NCBI RefSeq assembly: GCF_027172205.1
Contig: NC_070615.1
Coordinates: 40,470,501 to 40,534,500, forward strand
Source of the DNA: Podarcis raffonei
Lineage: Eukaryota > Chordata > Lepidosauria > Squamata > Lacertidae
DNA length: 64,000 bases
Direction of reading: 5' to 3'
Under the pieces are notes generated by a model. That model ran no database searches, was not told the DNA's origin, and worked only from the letters and a program-made list of their open reading frames with translations. Position 1 is the stretch's first letter, and every line of letters starts with the position of its first letter. The position numbers and the translations under genes were made by a program. Positions 44,225 through 55,502 of this stretch are shown in pieces.

Positions 44225-44454
44225 TACAGTGGTACCTTGGGTTACAGATGCTTCAGGTTACAGACTCCGCTAACCCAGAAATAGTACCTTGGGTTAAGAA
44301 CTTTGCTTCAGGATGAGAACAGAAATCACGCAGCAGTGGCACGGCGGCAGCGGGAGGCCCCAATAGCTAAAGTGGTGCTTCAGGTTAAGAACAGTTTCAG
44401 GTTAAGAATGGCCTTCCAGAATGAATTAAGTTCTTAACCTGAGGTACCACTGTA
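44225..44454. mobile_element. TA-flanked MITE (CAGTGGTACC family), copy 3
   Basis: TA + 'cagtggtaccttgggttaca' at the left and 'aacctgaggtaccactg' + TA at the right, a clean 18-base inverted end with a TA duplication. Inverted orientation relative to copies 1, 2 and 4. Confidence 0.88.
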
Positions 44455-44838
44455 CTGTTGAACCACTCAGAGAACTGTAACTCTGGGAGGGGAGCAGGAG
44501 TCTCCTCACAACTTTGGGGGAAGCCGTGAGCATTTAAAGTGGTATAATGCCGCTTTAAATATGCTGTGTGGATGTACGTAGCCTCAGTATAAGGCAGCTT
44601 CCTTTGTTAGGAGAGGCCTTCATTTATAACAGAAATAGGCCTGTTTTCCCCTTGTCAAATGCTGAAGAAAATGGAGTTGGATGGGGTGCCCTTACTCTGC
44701 ACAGGCATTTGGGCATTGTGAGAATTACAGTGAACGTCCCTCAAGGTTATGACTGAGGAGATGACATTTTCAAGAACGGTGCAAACAGGAGTGACCTTTG
44801 CTTCCTCCTTTTTTTATCTTGCCGCCCTGCTGCCTGCG

Positions 44839-44851
44839 GCTATTAATTAAC
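44839..44851 (+). promoter_or_regulatory. HNF1-like site in the ANKS4B promoter region
   Basis: 'gctattaattaac' matches the HNF1 consensus GTTAATNATTAAC at 10 of 12 fixed positions, with a perfect ATTAAC half-site. It lies ~95 bases before the ANKS4B start codon. HNF1 factors drive gut- and liver-type genes, which fits the epithelial role of ANKS4B. No TATA box or mapped start is available. Confidence 0.4.
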
Positions 44852-44944
44852 TAGCTGTGTTTCCGGAAGCATTCAGCCATTGAATCCAACGGCTACACTG
44901 TGTGAGGGAGATTCTGCCTCAGACAGATCCTACCAGCGGGGAAG

Positions 44945-45108
44945 ATGTCCACCCGGTACCACCAGGCAGCTGCCGACGGCAATCTGGACCTACTCAGAGA
45001 AGCCACCAGAAAAGACCTGAACACCTCAGACGCGGATGGGATGACACCGACCTTGCTGGTGGCTTACCATGGCAACCTGGAGGCTATGGAAATAATCTGC
45101 CGAAGAGG
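44945..45108 (+). CDS. ANKS4B, coding exon 1
   Basis: ATG at 44945 (preceded by 'gcggggaag') opens 54 codons plus two bases, ending GG|GTAAAT at 45109. The peptide begins [20 protein letters not shown] and includes '[20 protein letters not shown]', the first ankyrin repeat. Human ANKS4B starts [11 protein letters not shown] and has '[20 protein letters not shown]' at the same place, so start and paralogue are secure; USH1G begins MNDQYHRAARDG. The phase-2 junction with 55503 restores 'RRGGNPDKCDIWGNT'. Confidence 0.95.
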
Positions 45109-45439
45109 GTAAATTCAGCAGGCTTTGATAGATGCCACAATGTGTGTGGTTTGTTTGTTTGTTTTAAATCCCAAAACCTGCAGGGAGGGGGGGGGGAAGA
45201 GACATGGGATGACATGCAATAGGTTCTTTGTTTTAGAGCTGCTCAGATTTCAGGAGATGAGGAAGGAAAATCTATATAAGAAACCCCACCCAGAAGTTGT
45301 ATCCCATGCTAGTCCTACACAGAGCAGACCTATTGAAATTAATGGGCATTGATTTCAGTGATTCTAGTGGGAGTCGAACCTAGTTAGATACAACTTTTTG
45401 CTTTGTGTTTAAGGCATAAAAGTGACTGTTGGTGCTGCT

Positions 45440-45775
45440 GTCAGTTTGGGCTACCTGCTTGGTGATGGAAGCCATGGCGGAGCCTTTTTAATGGTGGTTC
45501 CTCATCTGCGGAATGCCCTCTCTACTGAGGTGTGTCTGTCTCCCTCATTAAGCACTTCTAGGGGGAATTTCTTTTTTTAAAAAAAAATCCTGTTTACCCA
45601 GGCATTTGATGGATGAAAGATTCTTGGCAACCTTGGAATAAACAGTTCTGAGAGCTGGTGATCCTTTTAGAAGGTAAACTGTCTTTAGAAGTGTTTAATT
45701 GTATTCTTTCATCATTTACATGTTTGCCACTGTGGGTTCCTTTGAAAGGAAGGGTAGGATATAAATTTATTAAAT
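45440..45775 (+). repeat. L2-type LINE 3' fragment
   Basis: 'cctcatctgcggaatgccct' and 'tgtctgtctccctcattaag' resemble the C-terminal phrase also at 11185-11335. It ends 'ggaagggtaggatataaatt'. Confidence 0.5.
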
Positions 45776-45794
45776 AATAACAGCAGCAACCTAA

Positions 45795-46640
45795 GTAAAA
45801 CCTGCTGGGTAAGGCCAATGACCCATCTAGTCCAGCATCCTGTTCTCACAGTGGCCAACCAGATGTCAATAACACTCCCTCCTTCGGTGGTTTCCATTTG
45901 CTGGTATTCAAAGGCATTACTATTTCTGATCGTGGAAGCAGACCATAGCCATCATGACTAGTGGTCACTGGTATTTGTATACTCCATTAATTTCTCTAAT
46001 TCTCTTATAAAGTACCGTATTTTTTGCTCTATAAGACTCACTTTTTCTCTCCTAAAAAGTATGGGGAAATGTGTGTGCGTCTTATGGAGCGAATGCAGGC
46101 TGCGCAGCTATCCCAGAAGCCAGAACAGCAAAAGGGATTGCTGCTTTCACTGCGCAGCGATCCCTCTTGCTGTTCTGGCTTCTGAGATTCAGAATATTTT
46201 TTTTCTTGTTTTCCTCCTCCAAAAACTAGGTGCATCTTATGGTCTGGTGCGTCTTATAGAGCGAAAAATACGGTAATCCAAGTTGGTGGCCATCATGGGC
46301 CTCCTGTGGGTTTGAATTCTGTGTTTAACTTGTCACTGTGTGAATAAGGACTTCTTTTCATCTGTCCTGAATCTTCCAATGTTCAGCTTCATGAGATGTC
46401 CTTGAAGTCTGGGGTTAGGAGATAGAGAGAAAAAACTTTTCTCCATTGACTTTCTCCCGTGTCATGCATAATTTTATAAGCTTCCTTCAGATCACCTCTT
46501 ATTCCCCTTTTCTCTAAGCTTAAAAGCCCCAAACGCTGTGAGCTTTGCTTGTAGAGGGATTCGCTCCACCCCTTGATCATTTTGGTTGCCCTTTTTCCCT
46601 GAACCTTTTCCAACTCCACAATAACCAGAGCAGGTCCCAG
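45795..46640 (-). mobile_element. CR1/L3-type LINE 3' portion, interrupted
   Basis: Reversed 3' end 'tgacccatctagtccagcat' and body 'tttctctaattctcttataa'. It is interrupted by the MITE at 46015-46273 and resumes at 46276: 'atccaagttggtggccatca', 'cttttcatctgtcctgaatc', 'gcataattttataagcttcc' and 'gatcattttggttgcccttt'. Coding frame decayed. Confidence 0.75.
46015..46273. mobile_element. TA-flanked foldback MITE (CCGTATTTTT family)
   Basis: Left end CCGTATTTTTTGCTCTATAA and the inverse of the right end CCGTATTTTTCGCTCTATAA form a ~27-base inverted repeat. TA dinucleotides flank both sides (46013-46014, 46274-46275). The middle (46103-46190) is itself a large hairpin around 'agaagccagaacagcaa' and its inverse. 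No ORF. Confidence 0.88.
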
Positions 46641-46768
46641 GTTCTCGGCGGACTTCCTGCTGGGGTGTGGGCACTCAACACATGTCTAACCCTCCTGACC
46701 CTTGAGGAAAGAAGACATCATTTTGTAGAGCCAGGGTGCATGCAGAAATACTGAAGAAGGTTAGAAGA

Positions 46769-46840
46769 AAGGGCCATAGCTCAGTGGTAATGCATCTGCG
46801 TTGCATCCAGAAGGTCTCTGGTGCAGTTCTCCAGTTGTCA
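46769..46840 (+). repeat. tRNA-Ala-derived SINE fragment
   Basis: 'agggccatagctcagtggta', 'catctgcgttgcatccagaa' and a B-box-like 'ggtgcagttct'. Only the tRNA-like head is left. Confidence 0.65.
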
Positions 46841-47400
46841 GGTTTAGCACATCTGTCACACAAGACATGGAACGCTGGCAGTTTTACTAATTGAGGAATA
46901 TTTAGCAATAACAGGCTTTCAGCGGTCCGAGATCCCACAGCTCATTCTTCACTGTCGGAGTCAGTTGACTCGACTGGCTTCTGGCTCCTCCCAAGGCCAG
47001 ATATATGTCATGGTCCTCATCCACTTCCTGCTGGTTCCTGCTGGTCTTCCTTTGTTCTAATCGCTTGCTCCGCCTCCTACTTCTTAGAGACTCAGGTGCA
47101 GCCTATTCCTCCTCCTCCGGAACTGAATCCAACCCCCTCCTACCACCTGCCTCCTGCTCTTGCATCTCTGGGCTGCTGCGAAAACTTACAGGCAGCATTC
47201 CAGAGGGCTTCTCTCACTTTCATTGTGTGAAAGAATCAAGTTCCTGTTTTCCTCTGCCTCTTCCTCCCCCTCTGCAGACTCCTCTCTGCCAGCCATGTCT
47301 CTGACACCAGTTGAACCCTACCTGGAACCCTGGAGAACCCTGCGCACAGTCTATGTAGACAAAACTCTGCTAGATGGTCCCATGATCTGACTCAGAAATA
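46841..47400. other. No gene recognised
   Basis: C/T-rich sequence with repeated 'cctcctcc' words. Possibly an old repeat; no exon. Confidence 0.35.
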
Positions 47401-47417
47401 ATAATTAAAAAAAAATA

Positions 47418-47786
47418 TTATTTATACCTCGCCCATCTGGCTGGGCTTCCCCAGCCACTCTGGGCAGCTTTCAACAAAATATTAAAATACAGCAATGCAT
47501 CAAACATTAAAAGCTTCCCTAAACAGGGCTGCCTTCAGATGTCTTCTAAAAGCCTGGTAGTTGTTGTTCTCTTTGACATCTGATGGGAGGGCGTTCCACA
47601 GGGTGGGTGCCACTAGCGAGAAGGCCCTCTGCCTGGTTCCCTGTAACATGGCTTCTCGCAGTGAGGGAACCGCCAGAAGGCCCTCGGTGCTGGACCTCAG
47701 TGTCCAGGTAGAACGATGGGGGTGGAGTCGCTCCTTCAGATATACTGGACCGAGGCCGTTTATGGCTTTAAAGGTCAGGTTCCTAG
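47418..47786 (-). mobile_element. L2-type LINE 3' portion
   Basis: In reverse it encodes 'FKAINGLGPVYLKERLHPHR' and 'EGLLAVPSLREAMLQGTRQR'-like words, with a 3'UTR 'cccagagtggctggggaagc'. It closely resembles 15857-16430. Disrupted frame. Confidence 0.65.
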
Positions 47787-47787
47787 A

Positions 47788-47925
47788 ATCATAGAGTTGG
47801 AAAGGACCCTATGGCTCATCTAGTCCAATCCCCTGCAATGCAGGAATCTGCAACCATCTGGGGATCAAACCTGTGACCTTGCCGTTATCAGCACCAAGTT
47901 CTAACCAACTGAGCTAACCTGGACC
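47788..47925 (-). repeat. tRNA-derived SINE with CR1-like tail
   Basis: Reversed tail 'agaatcatagagttggaaag' and 'aatcccctgcaatgcaggaa', then a degenerate tRNA-like head ending 'ccaactgagctaacct'. Different tRNA head from the Lys-type copies, same tail. Confidence 0.6.
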
Positions 47926-48129
47926 ACACCAGAACCATGGCTAGGAGAAAGTGGGGTGTATGTGGTGAGCCTTCTTTCTGAACATTGGAAGGAATTCTCC
48001 CAACAAGGAAACCTGTTTAACTCAGAGGTTTCCAGCCCAAAGAATTCAGAACAAGGAAGACAATAATTTCTGTAGACTCAAAATTGCTTGTAGACTTGGA
48101 AATGGATTGAACAGAATTGAACCAGGCTT

Positions 48130-48133
48130 GTTT

Positions 48134-48181
<48 letters not shown>
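48130..48181. repeat. (TA)n(GA)n microsatellite
   Basis: A TA run switches to a GA run at ~48153. Confidence 0.95.
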
Positions 48182-48184
<3 letters not shown>

Positions 48185-50180
48185 CCTGCAATAATGCCTT
48201 TAGCACTGACATGCGTTTGTGGAAGATGTAGGTGATCGAAATCCAGTTAAGAAGCAATCTTCTTCTAATTAGATTCACACAAAGGTACCTCAACCACTGC
48301 TTTGCAGCTTGTATTCATCTCTTTCAATCTGCTTGGGTTGGAATCTGCGTCAGTGCGTTGAACTGCTCTCTTGAACTTCCACAATGAAGGGCTGAGTGAA
48401 CGGGGGAGATGAATGTGGATTTTTGGACACATGTTGAATTGTTCAGAGGGCCCAATGAGGAGGATAAGTATCAACAAGGAGGAAATGATTGTATCAGTTG
48501 GCGTGGACCCCAAGGGTCATGTAGTCCAACCCCCAGCAATGCAGGAATCTCAACACATGGTCTCCCATCCCATTTGAAACCATACCAGACCCTGCTTAGC
48601 TTTGCAAATGTGCTAGCAGTTTTATTGCTGCATCACAAAGAAAGGAACCCACCAGCCTCCTTTTTATGTGTTAGCCCCAGTTTTTATAATACTCGTAAAA
48701 TGCATTGTTATTTATTTCACTTATGAATTGCCCCCTATGAGGCATCTCAATGCGATTTCACAACCCAATAAAAACGTGTATGAAACAATTGCATATATGA
48801 AACAGGTACACATACAAAAACAGATTAAAAAGTTACATGTATAAAACAATTTCAAATCCAATAAGGATATTGACTGAGGACCGTAGTACTGGGGTGTGAG
48901 CGTCTGTGTAGAATAAAAGACTGATATGAGCTATGCTGAAATAATGCATAAAGCGAGGGAGGCTCAGGCCTAGGAGGCAACAGAGGCACTTTTAGGGTAG
49001 TGTGACTGGTTCAGCTGCAGGGGGTGTCACAACAGTGCAGTGTAGAACAGAGCACGAGAGGTGGGAGGCACAAAATTGCACAGGGTGTCACTGAAATTTG
49101 ACAGCCCACTGAGGACAAATGTACCCCTCTGTCCAGCACTTGGGACGGTCCTCAGGCCACAACTTCCCCACCCAACCACCAGCTTCACTTGTCCTGCTCT
49201 GCGTCCTCCTGACGTAATTTTGTTGGGCTGGAATGTGCCCTTGAATTGTAACAGTGCCTCTTGCTTGCCTGGTTAGAAATATGACTCTTGCTCATCCGCA
49301 ATACAGCTCACAATGCAAAAGCAACGGCAGATCCATTTAAAGGACATCAGGTGCACATTTAAAGCACAGGATCCCTCCTCCGGGGGGGGGGGAGAGAATA
49401 ACAAGAACTGTAGTTTTGCTCTCACAGAGCTCCAGTTCCCAGCCCCTCTGACAAAATTCAGTTCCCAATATTTTTGGGGGGAAGAATCTTGTGTGTTGAA
49501 TGTGCTTTAAATGTATGGTATGCCCTCACATGTGTAGATCCACCTGCTTTTTGCCTCTGAACCCACCTGTCAGTGCTGTTGTGCATTTTAAAATTCATGC
49601 ACATACAATCAGTGATCACTGGAGAGTCTCAGAAAAAGAGAACTCCAAATTCTCCAATGGAAAGCAGGTATACTTGCAGGAAAACATTACAGCATCAGGG
49701 TCAGATAAAAAATAAGCTTCTAATAGATTCAATTCCTCTCTTTTTTATACGGGGAGGGAACTTGTCTCCTTCCCAGCAGAGTTCCTAAGCAGATGACATT
49801 AGGAGCAGAATACAAATCCCAGGAAGTCCAACTCCTGTTATGCTTATCAGTAAAAGCTCAGTGGCATGTTGGCCCCAGAAAGTTGTTCAGAACAGAATGT
49901 GACCCTCAATTCCTCACTGCTGGTTTAGAGAATTAGAAGAGAAGGCAAACTTCAAGTATAGGAAGATAAAGCATTTCTTAGTTCCTGGCTTTTGGGTGTG
50001 GCTTGCTCTTTCATATGCTATGTTTTATTGCCAATAAAAGCAACCTTTAAACAGTACAATTGCTTATCCTAAATTTACAGCCTAGTAAAAGGAATTATCA
50101 CTCCACAGACTCCACTAATGAAAAAAGAACCAAGGCTTGTCATTACCGAGGTGGTCAATCTATATAGCCTGCTTGGGCTA
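48182..50180. other. No gene; minor repeat fragments
   Basis: Holds a CR1/SINE tail fragment (48508-48555, 'gtagtccaacccccagcaat'), an L2-like 3'UTR (48705-48880) and a G run at 49382-49391. No exon. Confidence 0.45.
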
Positions 50181-50410
50181 TACAGTAGTACCTCGGGTTA
50201 AGTACTTAATTCATTCTGGAGGTCTGTTCTTAACCTGAAACTGTTCTTAACCTGAAGCACCACTTTAGCTAATGGGGCCTCCTGCTGCTGCCGCACCGCC
50301 AGAGCACGATTTCTGTTCTTATCCTGAAGCAAAGTTCTTAACCTGAAGCAGTATTTCTGGGTTAGCAGAGTCTGTAACCTGAAGCGTATGTAACCCGAGG
50401 TACCACTGTA
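50181..50410. mobile_element. TA-flanked MITE (CAGTGGTACC family), copy 4
   Basis: TA + 'cagtagtacctcgggttaag' at the left and 'gtaacccgaggtaccactg' + TA at the right. Full length. Confidence 0.88.
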
Positions 50411-50464
50411 CTACTTTGAACTGACCTGGGTTGGGTGGGATGTCACATGATGAAATGTTCCCCT

Positions 50465-50695
50465 ATGCCAGGGATTCCCAAACTGTGGTCTATGGACCAC
50501 CAGTGGTCTGCAAATGTCATTCAGGTGGTCCATGGTGAGCCTGTTAAAATGCAGTTAAAAACCATGTAGCGTCTAACACAGTGCATTATAATGACTGCAA
50601 CAGGTGGAAAGATCATGACGTGGTTAGTAAATGTCAAGTGGTCCATTGGAGAGCAGCAGGAATTGGAATCCACTCTTCAGTGCAAAATGACATTT
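50465..50695. repeat. hAT-like (Charlie-type) element
   Basis: 'cagggattcccaaactgtgg' and 'tctatggaccaccagtggtc' resemble the 5' end of Charlie-type hAT elements. The right end is unclear. Confidence 0.45.
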
Positions 50696-50700
50696 TGAGG

Positions 50701-50830
50701 AAAGGCCATCGCCAAGTGGCAGAGCATCTACTTTGCATGCAGAAGGTCCCAGGTTCAGTCCCCGTCATCTCCAGGTACGGCTGGGAGAGACTCCCTCAAA
50801 ACCTGAAGAGCCACTGTAACTCAGCGCTCA
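50701..50830 (+). repeat. tRNA-Ala-derived SINE
   Basis: 'aaggccatcgccaagtggca', anticodon region 'ctactttgcatgcagaag', B box 'ggttcagtccc', body 'tacggctgggagagactccc'. Confidence 0.72.
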
Positions 50831-51297
50831 TCCAGACTTCCTTTTGCACAGCACGTTCCAGGCACAACTCTGTGCTTTAAAGCTGCATGTTGGAGTGGTT
50901 TTGTTTTTTGTTTTGGTCACAGTGCTTTCCCCAGGAAAACACATCTTTTGCCCCTGAATCAGAGCAAAAGCCCAGTTGCATTTGCTCCGATTCAATGGTA
51001 AAAGGCGGGTTTCCCAGGGGAAAACCCCAGGACAAAAACAAAAAAAGCCACTGCTCAGACATGGAACTTTAAAGCCTAAGAAAAGTGGCACAAAAGGAAG
51101 TCTGGATGAGCCCTTAGTGTAGACAGCAGTGAGATAGATTATCAAAATAATGTTGCATGCCACCCCAATCTCTGAGCAGCGCAAGATTCCAGGGGCTCCA
51201 GGCGCTCACCTACGGCTCATGTTTCCTTTTGGAAATGAGGCACAGTGGAGACTGTGCTGTCTTTAGGATGTATGGTTTATTTGCATATACATATATA

Positions 51298-51646
51298 GGG
51301 AAGTGAGTGGCGCTGTGGGTTAAACCACAGAGCCTAGGACTTGCCGATCAGAAGGTTGGCAGTTCAAATCCCCGCGACGGGGTGAGCTCCCGTTGCTCGG
51401 TCCCTGCTCCTTCCAACCTAGCAGTTCAAAAGCACGTAAAAAGTGCAAGTAGATAAATAGGTACCGCTCCGGCGGGAAGGTAAACGGCATTTCCGTGCGC
51501 TGCTCTGGTTTGCCAGAAGCGGCTTAGTCATGCTGGCCACATGACCTGGAAGCTGTACGCCGGCTCCCTCAGCCAATAAAGCAAGATGAGCGCCGCAACC
51601 CCAGAGTCGGCCATGACTGGACCTAATGGTCATGGGTCCCTTTACC
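51298..51646 (+). repeat. Sauria-type SINE, full length
   Basis: Head 'gtggcgctgtgggttaaacc', B box 'gttcaaatcc', tail 'gggtccctttacc'. It sits inside the older repeat at a 'catataca'/'catacata' site. Confidence 0.88.
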
Positions 51647-51648
51647 AT

Positions 51649-51649
<1 letters not shown>

Positions 51650-51679
<30 letters not shown>

Positions 51680-51680
51680 A
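51650..51680. repeat. (AC)n microsatellite
   Basis: About 14 AC units at the junction of the SINE tail and the host repeat. Confidence 0.93.
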
Positions 51681-51869
51681 CCTGAGCCTATGATGGAGGG
51701 GCTCACAGCATTAACACGCCAAGAAGGTTTTGCTTCTTCCATGGCCACAGTCTTGGATGCCAGCAGAAACCAGCTATTACTCTCCCTAGAGCCATCTGAC
51801 GCACACTCCCTCTTTCTTAATGTCTTATCACCTTGCTTTTGTTAAATTAGTGACTCATACTTAGTGGCC

Positions 51870-53690
51870 ATTTTCATGCTGAACTGGCTGTTCCGGCAAT
51901 TGAATCCCAGCTGGAGCTGGGGATTCTGGGGGGCTTGATTAAATTCTAACACTTACTAAATCCAGGAATTATGGGGAATCTGGCACCCCCAAAGCCTAAA
52001 TTCTTTGTTCTCCATCACAAAGGCAAATCCTAAATCTCAACGAGCGAAACTATCATTTATAAAATGGGTCATCTTCCTGACTTGTGACTGATCACATTAA
52101 ATTATCTAAGAGACAAACTCAATAAAAGTTTTTGCCTGGTCTGGATTTTATATAAAACCCTTTGGTATAAGACAACAGATGCCCTGCGGCTTATGTTGGA
52201 GAACATTGAATCACTGTGACCCGGTCTGCAGGGAAACCTATTTGCACAGACAGGCCCTTAATTTCACTGACATCAATAGGTGTAAAATGAGATTTTAACT
52301 GTTTAGCTTAACCCAGTTATGGGTAAACTCATAGTAGCCCTATGTCTGCATACAAAGCAATCAAAGCCAATTGTTCACATGCTTCACATGCATTATCTAG
52401 CTGCAATCCTTACAACAGCCCTGTTAGGCAGTATTATTGTCACCCATATTGCTCAGAGAGTGGCTTGCCTAGTGAGTTCCTGGCAGAGGCAAGATCCAAA
52501 CCGTGGGTTGTGATATCTGTAGCTTTCAACATGATCCAGTATAAATCTACTCAGAAGTTAATCCCACTGAGTTCTATGAAACTTTCTTCCCAGTTAAGTG
52601 TGACTGTGTCTCTGATGCCTTACACAAGATCAGTCCTCTTAAAACGATTTAGTTCAGCAATTCCCAAACTGCTTTCCTCTACAGAGCACTTGAACGTTGT
52701 TGAGAGTTTTGGTGGAGCACTTAATCATTTTTCTGCCTGCTGTAGCGACTACAGTTCTCTGCGCTAGGTGATTTGCAATTGCATTTTTATTGCTTCTGTT
52801 TCTTGAATTGTATTTTATTGTACTGTAATAACGATGTACTTTGTCCTGAGTTGCTTAGGCAGCATCCACATGACACTTTCACGAACGTTCCCTAAGTGTT
52901 AATTCCACATTACATTTGAGCACAAAAAGCTTGTATTCATTATATTTGAGCACAAACACAACATAAAAGGCACTTCCGAAACTATAGTGGAATACCTGCA
53001 CAAGTTTAGCAACCATTTCCATATTATTTGCAGGTGGGGTGTGGGTTTTTTGGAAGCAAATAACACTCAAATTAGCACATAACTTGCACACTATGGTTCC
53101 AGAACATAAACACAAAATGCATTATAAAATCGAGAACAAAAGCAAAACAAATCAATAACACCACCCCATAAGAAGGAAGGACAGTTAAACTAGTATACCT
53201 ATGTTGCCTGACCCCCAATTATAGGTGGCATCCCACTAAATTCTACTCAGAGAAACCCATCAAAATGAATGAGAATGACCAACCGAGGCCCATTAATATA
53301 AGCGGGTTGCACTGAGCAGAACCTGGCAGGATGCAATCCCCTGTGGTGAGCTAGGGAAGGTAGACGTGATGGCATTGAGTGTTCATTCCAGTTCGGTGAC
53401 TCTGTAATTGTATGATTGCAAGATTGGGGTCTGGGCTAAAGTCTGCTAAAGCAGTTGGACAGGAGTTTACCCAAATAGCTGCACGTGACTCCTTTGTCCA
53501 GAAGATTGTCAGATTGCTATCAATAGCTGCCTTTTGAATGACTGGAAAATTCCTGACAAGGGGGAGATCTTCCCCTGCATCCAAGCAGAGGATGTTTCAG
53601 ACCGGTGTGTGTGTGTAAAGCACAGGGGATCATTTTGAGCCAGGCTGAGGATAGGCAGAGAGCTGAAGCTTTGGGACAAACAGTATTTAC
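51870..53690. other. No gene recognised
   Basis: Unique-looking sequence with a hAT-like end at ~52653-52720 ('cagcaattcccaaactgctt'). No exon. Confidence 0.4.
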
Positions 53691-53697
53691 TGATGCT

Positions 53698-53726
53698 GTC
53701 TGCCTGCCTGCCTGCCTGCCTGCCTG
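53698..53726. repeat. (TGCC)n tetranucleotide repeat
   Basis: Seven TGCC units. Confidence 0.93.
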
Positions 53727-53729
53727 AGT

Positions 53730-54755
53730 ATTTACAATAAAACAATGAACAGGATGGTGATACAATGACTATGGCAATTGACACAAGATAGTATCACCAA
53801 GGCAACTATATGTAAACAAACAATAAACATCCATAAAAATGGCAATAGTAGTTTCTTTCCCAAAATAGAAAGAGGATGATGTCCTTTAGTTTGTGAAACC
53901 TCCTTTAACAAACTGAAGAACATCATCTTCTTTTTATGCTCCTCCCGATGGAAACATGCCGGTGGGGATAGATATACCCCTGCTTTAAGTCGTTTACATA
54001 TTGTGTATTATTTACTACATATGTAATATACATATTACATATTGTATATTATTTACTACAAGTTTTGATGACTAAGCTCTTTAGCAACAAAACATTGGAT
54101 TACCGGAATGACGTCCGAACATGGAATCACTCTCTATTACTGTGTTTGCAATTGTTCAAGATAAAATCTATTTTGGAAAGAGAAGAAATGAGCACTGAAG
54201 CACTGATGTATTACAAGTGAACTCTTTATTTATTGTGTTTGCTATTAAGATAAAACCTATTTGGGAAAGAAACTACTTTTGCTGTGGCACCGCAAAACAG
54301 GACGTTCTGATTTTATCGGGACAGTTGAGGGGTATGGGATACGCTCTGAATATGTGGTGTATATTCAGCTCCAGTTGAAGACAAGTAATGCCTTCTGTGC
54401 AAATGTTTGAAAAACTTCTCAAGAGCAAATACAGCTGGGAGAACAAAGGCCTTGGGGGAAATAGATGAGTTCTATCAGAATTCAATAGCAAAGCATTAAA
54501 GTTAAGTATATAGAGCCAGGATGTGCTTCCTCTTACTGAATTTACAAGAGGCTGCCATGGATACAGACAGCTTGTCGGGAGCCACCGAATGTAAGTCTCA
54601 ACAATTTATATTCAGAGAGGGAAACCTGCCCATATTGCCAAAGTCGGGGAGACAGAGATTGTAATGAGTGGGGTGCTCAGCTGCAAATGTAACTGTAACT
54701 GTATGCAAAAGGCTGTAAAAAGCAAATCCCCCCTCCCCTTCATGTAACATCATCA
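53730..54755. other. No gene recognised
   Basis: AT-rich sequence. A 25-base near-duplicate 'tattgtatattatttactac' pair sits at 53996-54060. Confidence 0.4.
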
Positions 54756-54764
54756 ACATCATCA

Positions 54765-55090
54765 TCATCATTAATTGAATGTATAGCTTGCCCTTCCTCT
54801 TCAAGGAGCAAACACATCCACAGCAAAACTACTTTAAAAACAAGCATTCTAAAAACAGCTGAAAGAGTTACAGTTAAAACATTCTAAAAAGTGTTAAAAA
54901 CATTTGGTCACCCTGTGATCTCAGGGTTCCCAGGATCAATCATCTTCAGCCGTCAAATGCCTGGGCAAACAGGAATGCTTTTCACTTCCTCCTGAAAGTC
55001 AGTAGTGAGGGAGACACACTCATCTCACCAGGGTGGGCATTCCACAAACAGGGAACCACCACCAAAAAGGCCTTGTCACAAGTCAATGAC
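54765..55090 (-). repeat. L2/CR1-type LINE 3' fragment, old
   Basis: 'gccgtcaaatgcctgggcaa', 'aggaatgcttttcacttcct' and 'gtgggcattccacaaacagg' are the reversed end of a LINE polymerase related to the L2-type copies, much decayed. Confidence 0.5.
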
Positions 55091-55502
55091 AACCACACAA
55101 CCCTCAGTGATTGTAGAGTTGAACCCGCTGATTGTAGAGTTGAACTAGATAGTTAAAGTTTTATTTCAAAATATTTCCAGGCTGTTCCCAAGCAATGACC
55201 GGAATGGTTTAACCAGCCCTCTTCCCAGGAAACTCTGGGAATTTCAGCTCTGCAACAAAATAAAATGGGAATAAAGTGGCAAAAATTCCCCACACTTAGA
55301 AAAGTAGCTCAGCTAGGAATGTGCTGGCCTAGAAGCTGTCTCCTTAGTGAACTAGTTTTCGCCTTGCAGGGAAGAATTAAAAAATGGTGCTCCCAGCTAT
55401 AGTTTGAAGTAGTACCATCCATTCTACCTTATTATGTTGCCTTTGGAAAACTCCAGAGCTGAGTTCAATTGTCTGAGTCCTTCATGTTTTGTTTCTTTCC
55501 AG

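Larger units (their letters stand above)
51158..51857 (-). repeat. Unclassified interspersed repeat (copy 2), split by a SINE
   Basis: Homologous to 8497-8875. The left part covers 51158-51297 and the right part 51655-51857, with a Sauria SINE and an (AC)n run between. AATAAACCAT is present on the minus strand, as in copy 1. Possibly a solo-LTR-like fossil; ends not fixed. Confidence 0.5.
45109..55502 (+). other. ANKS4B intron (10.4 kb)
   Basis: GT-AG intron, donor GTAAAT, acceptor 'tttgtttctttccag'. It is densely filled: L2-type, CR1/L3 with a nested foldback MITE, Ala- and Lys-type SINEs, a TA-MITE, a Sauria SINE within another repeat, and microsatellites. No exon was found inside. Confidence 0.9.
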
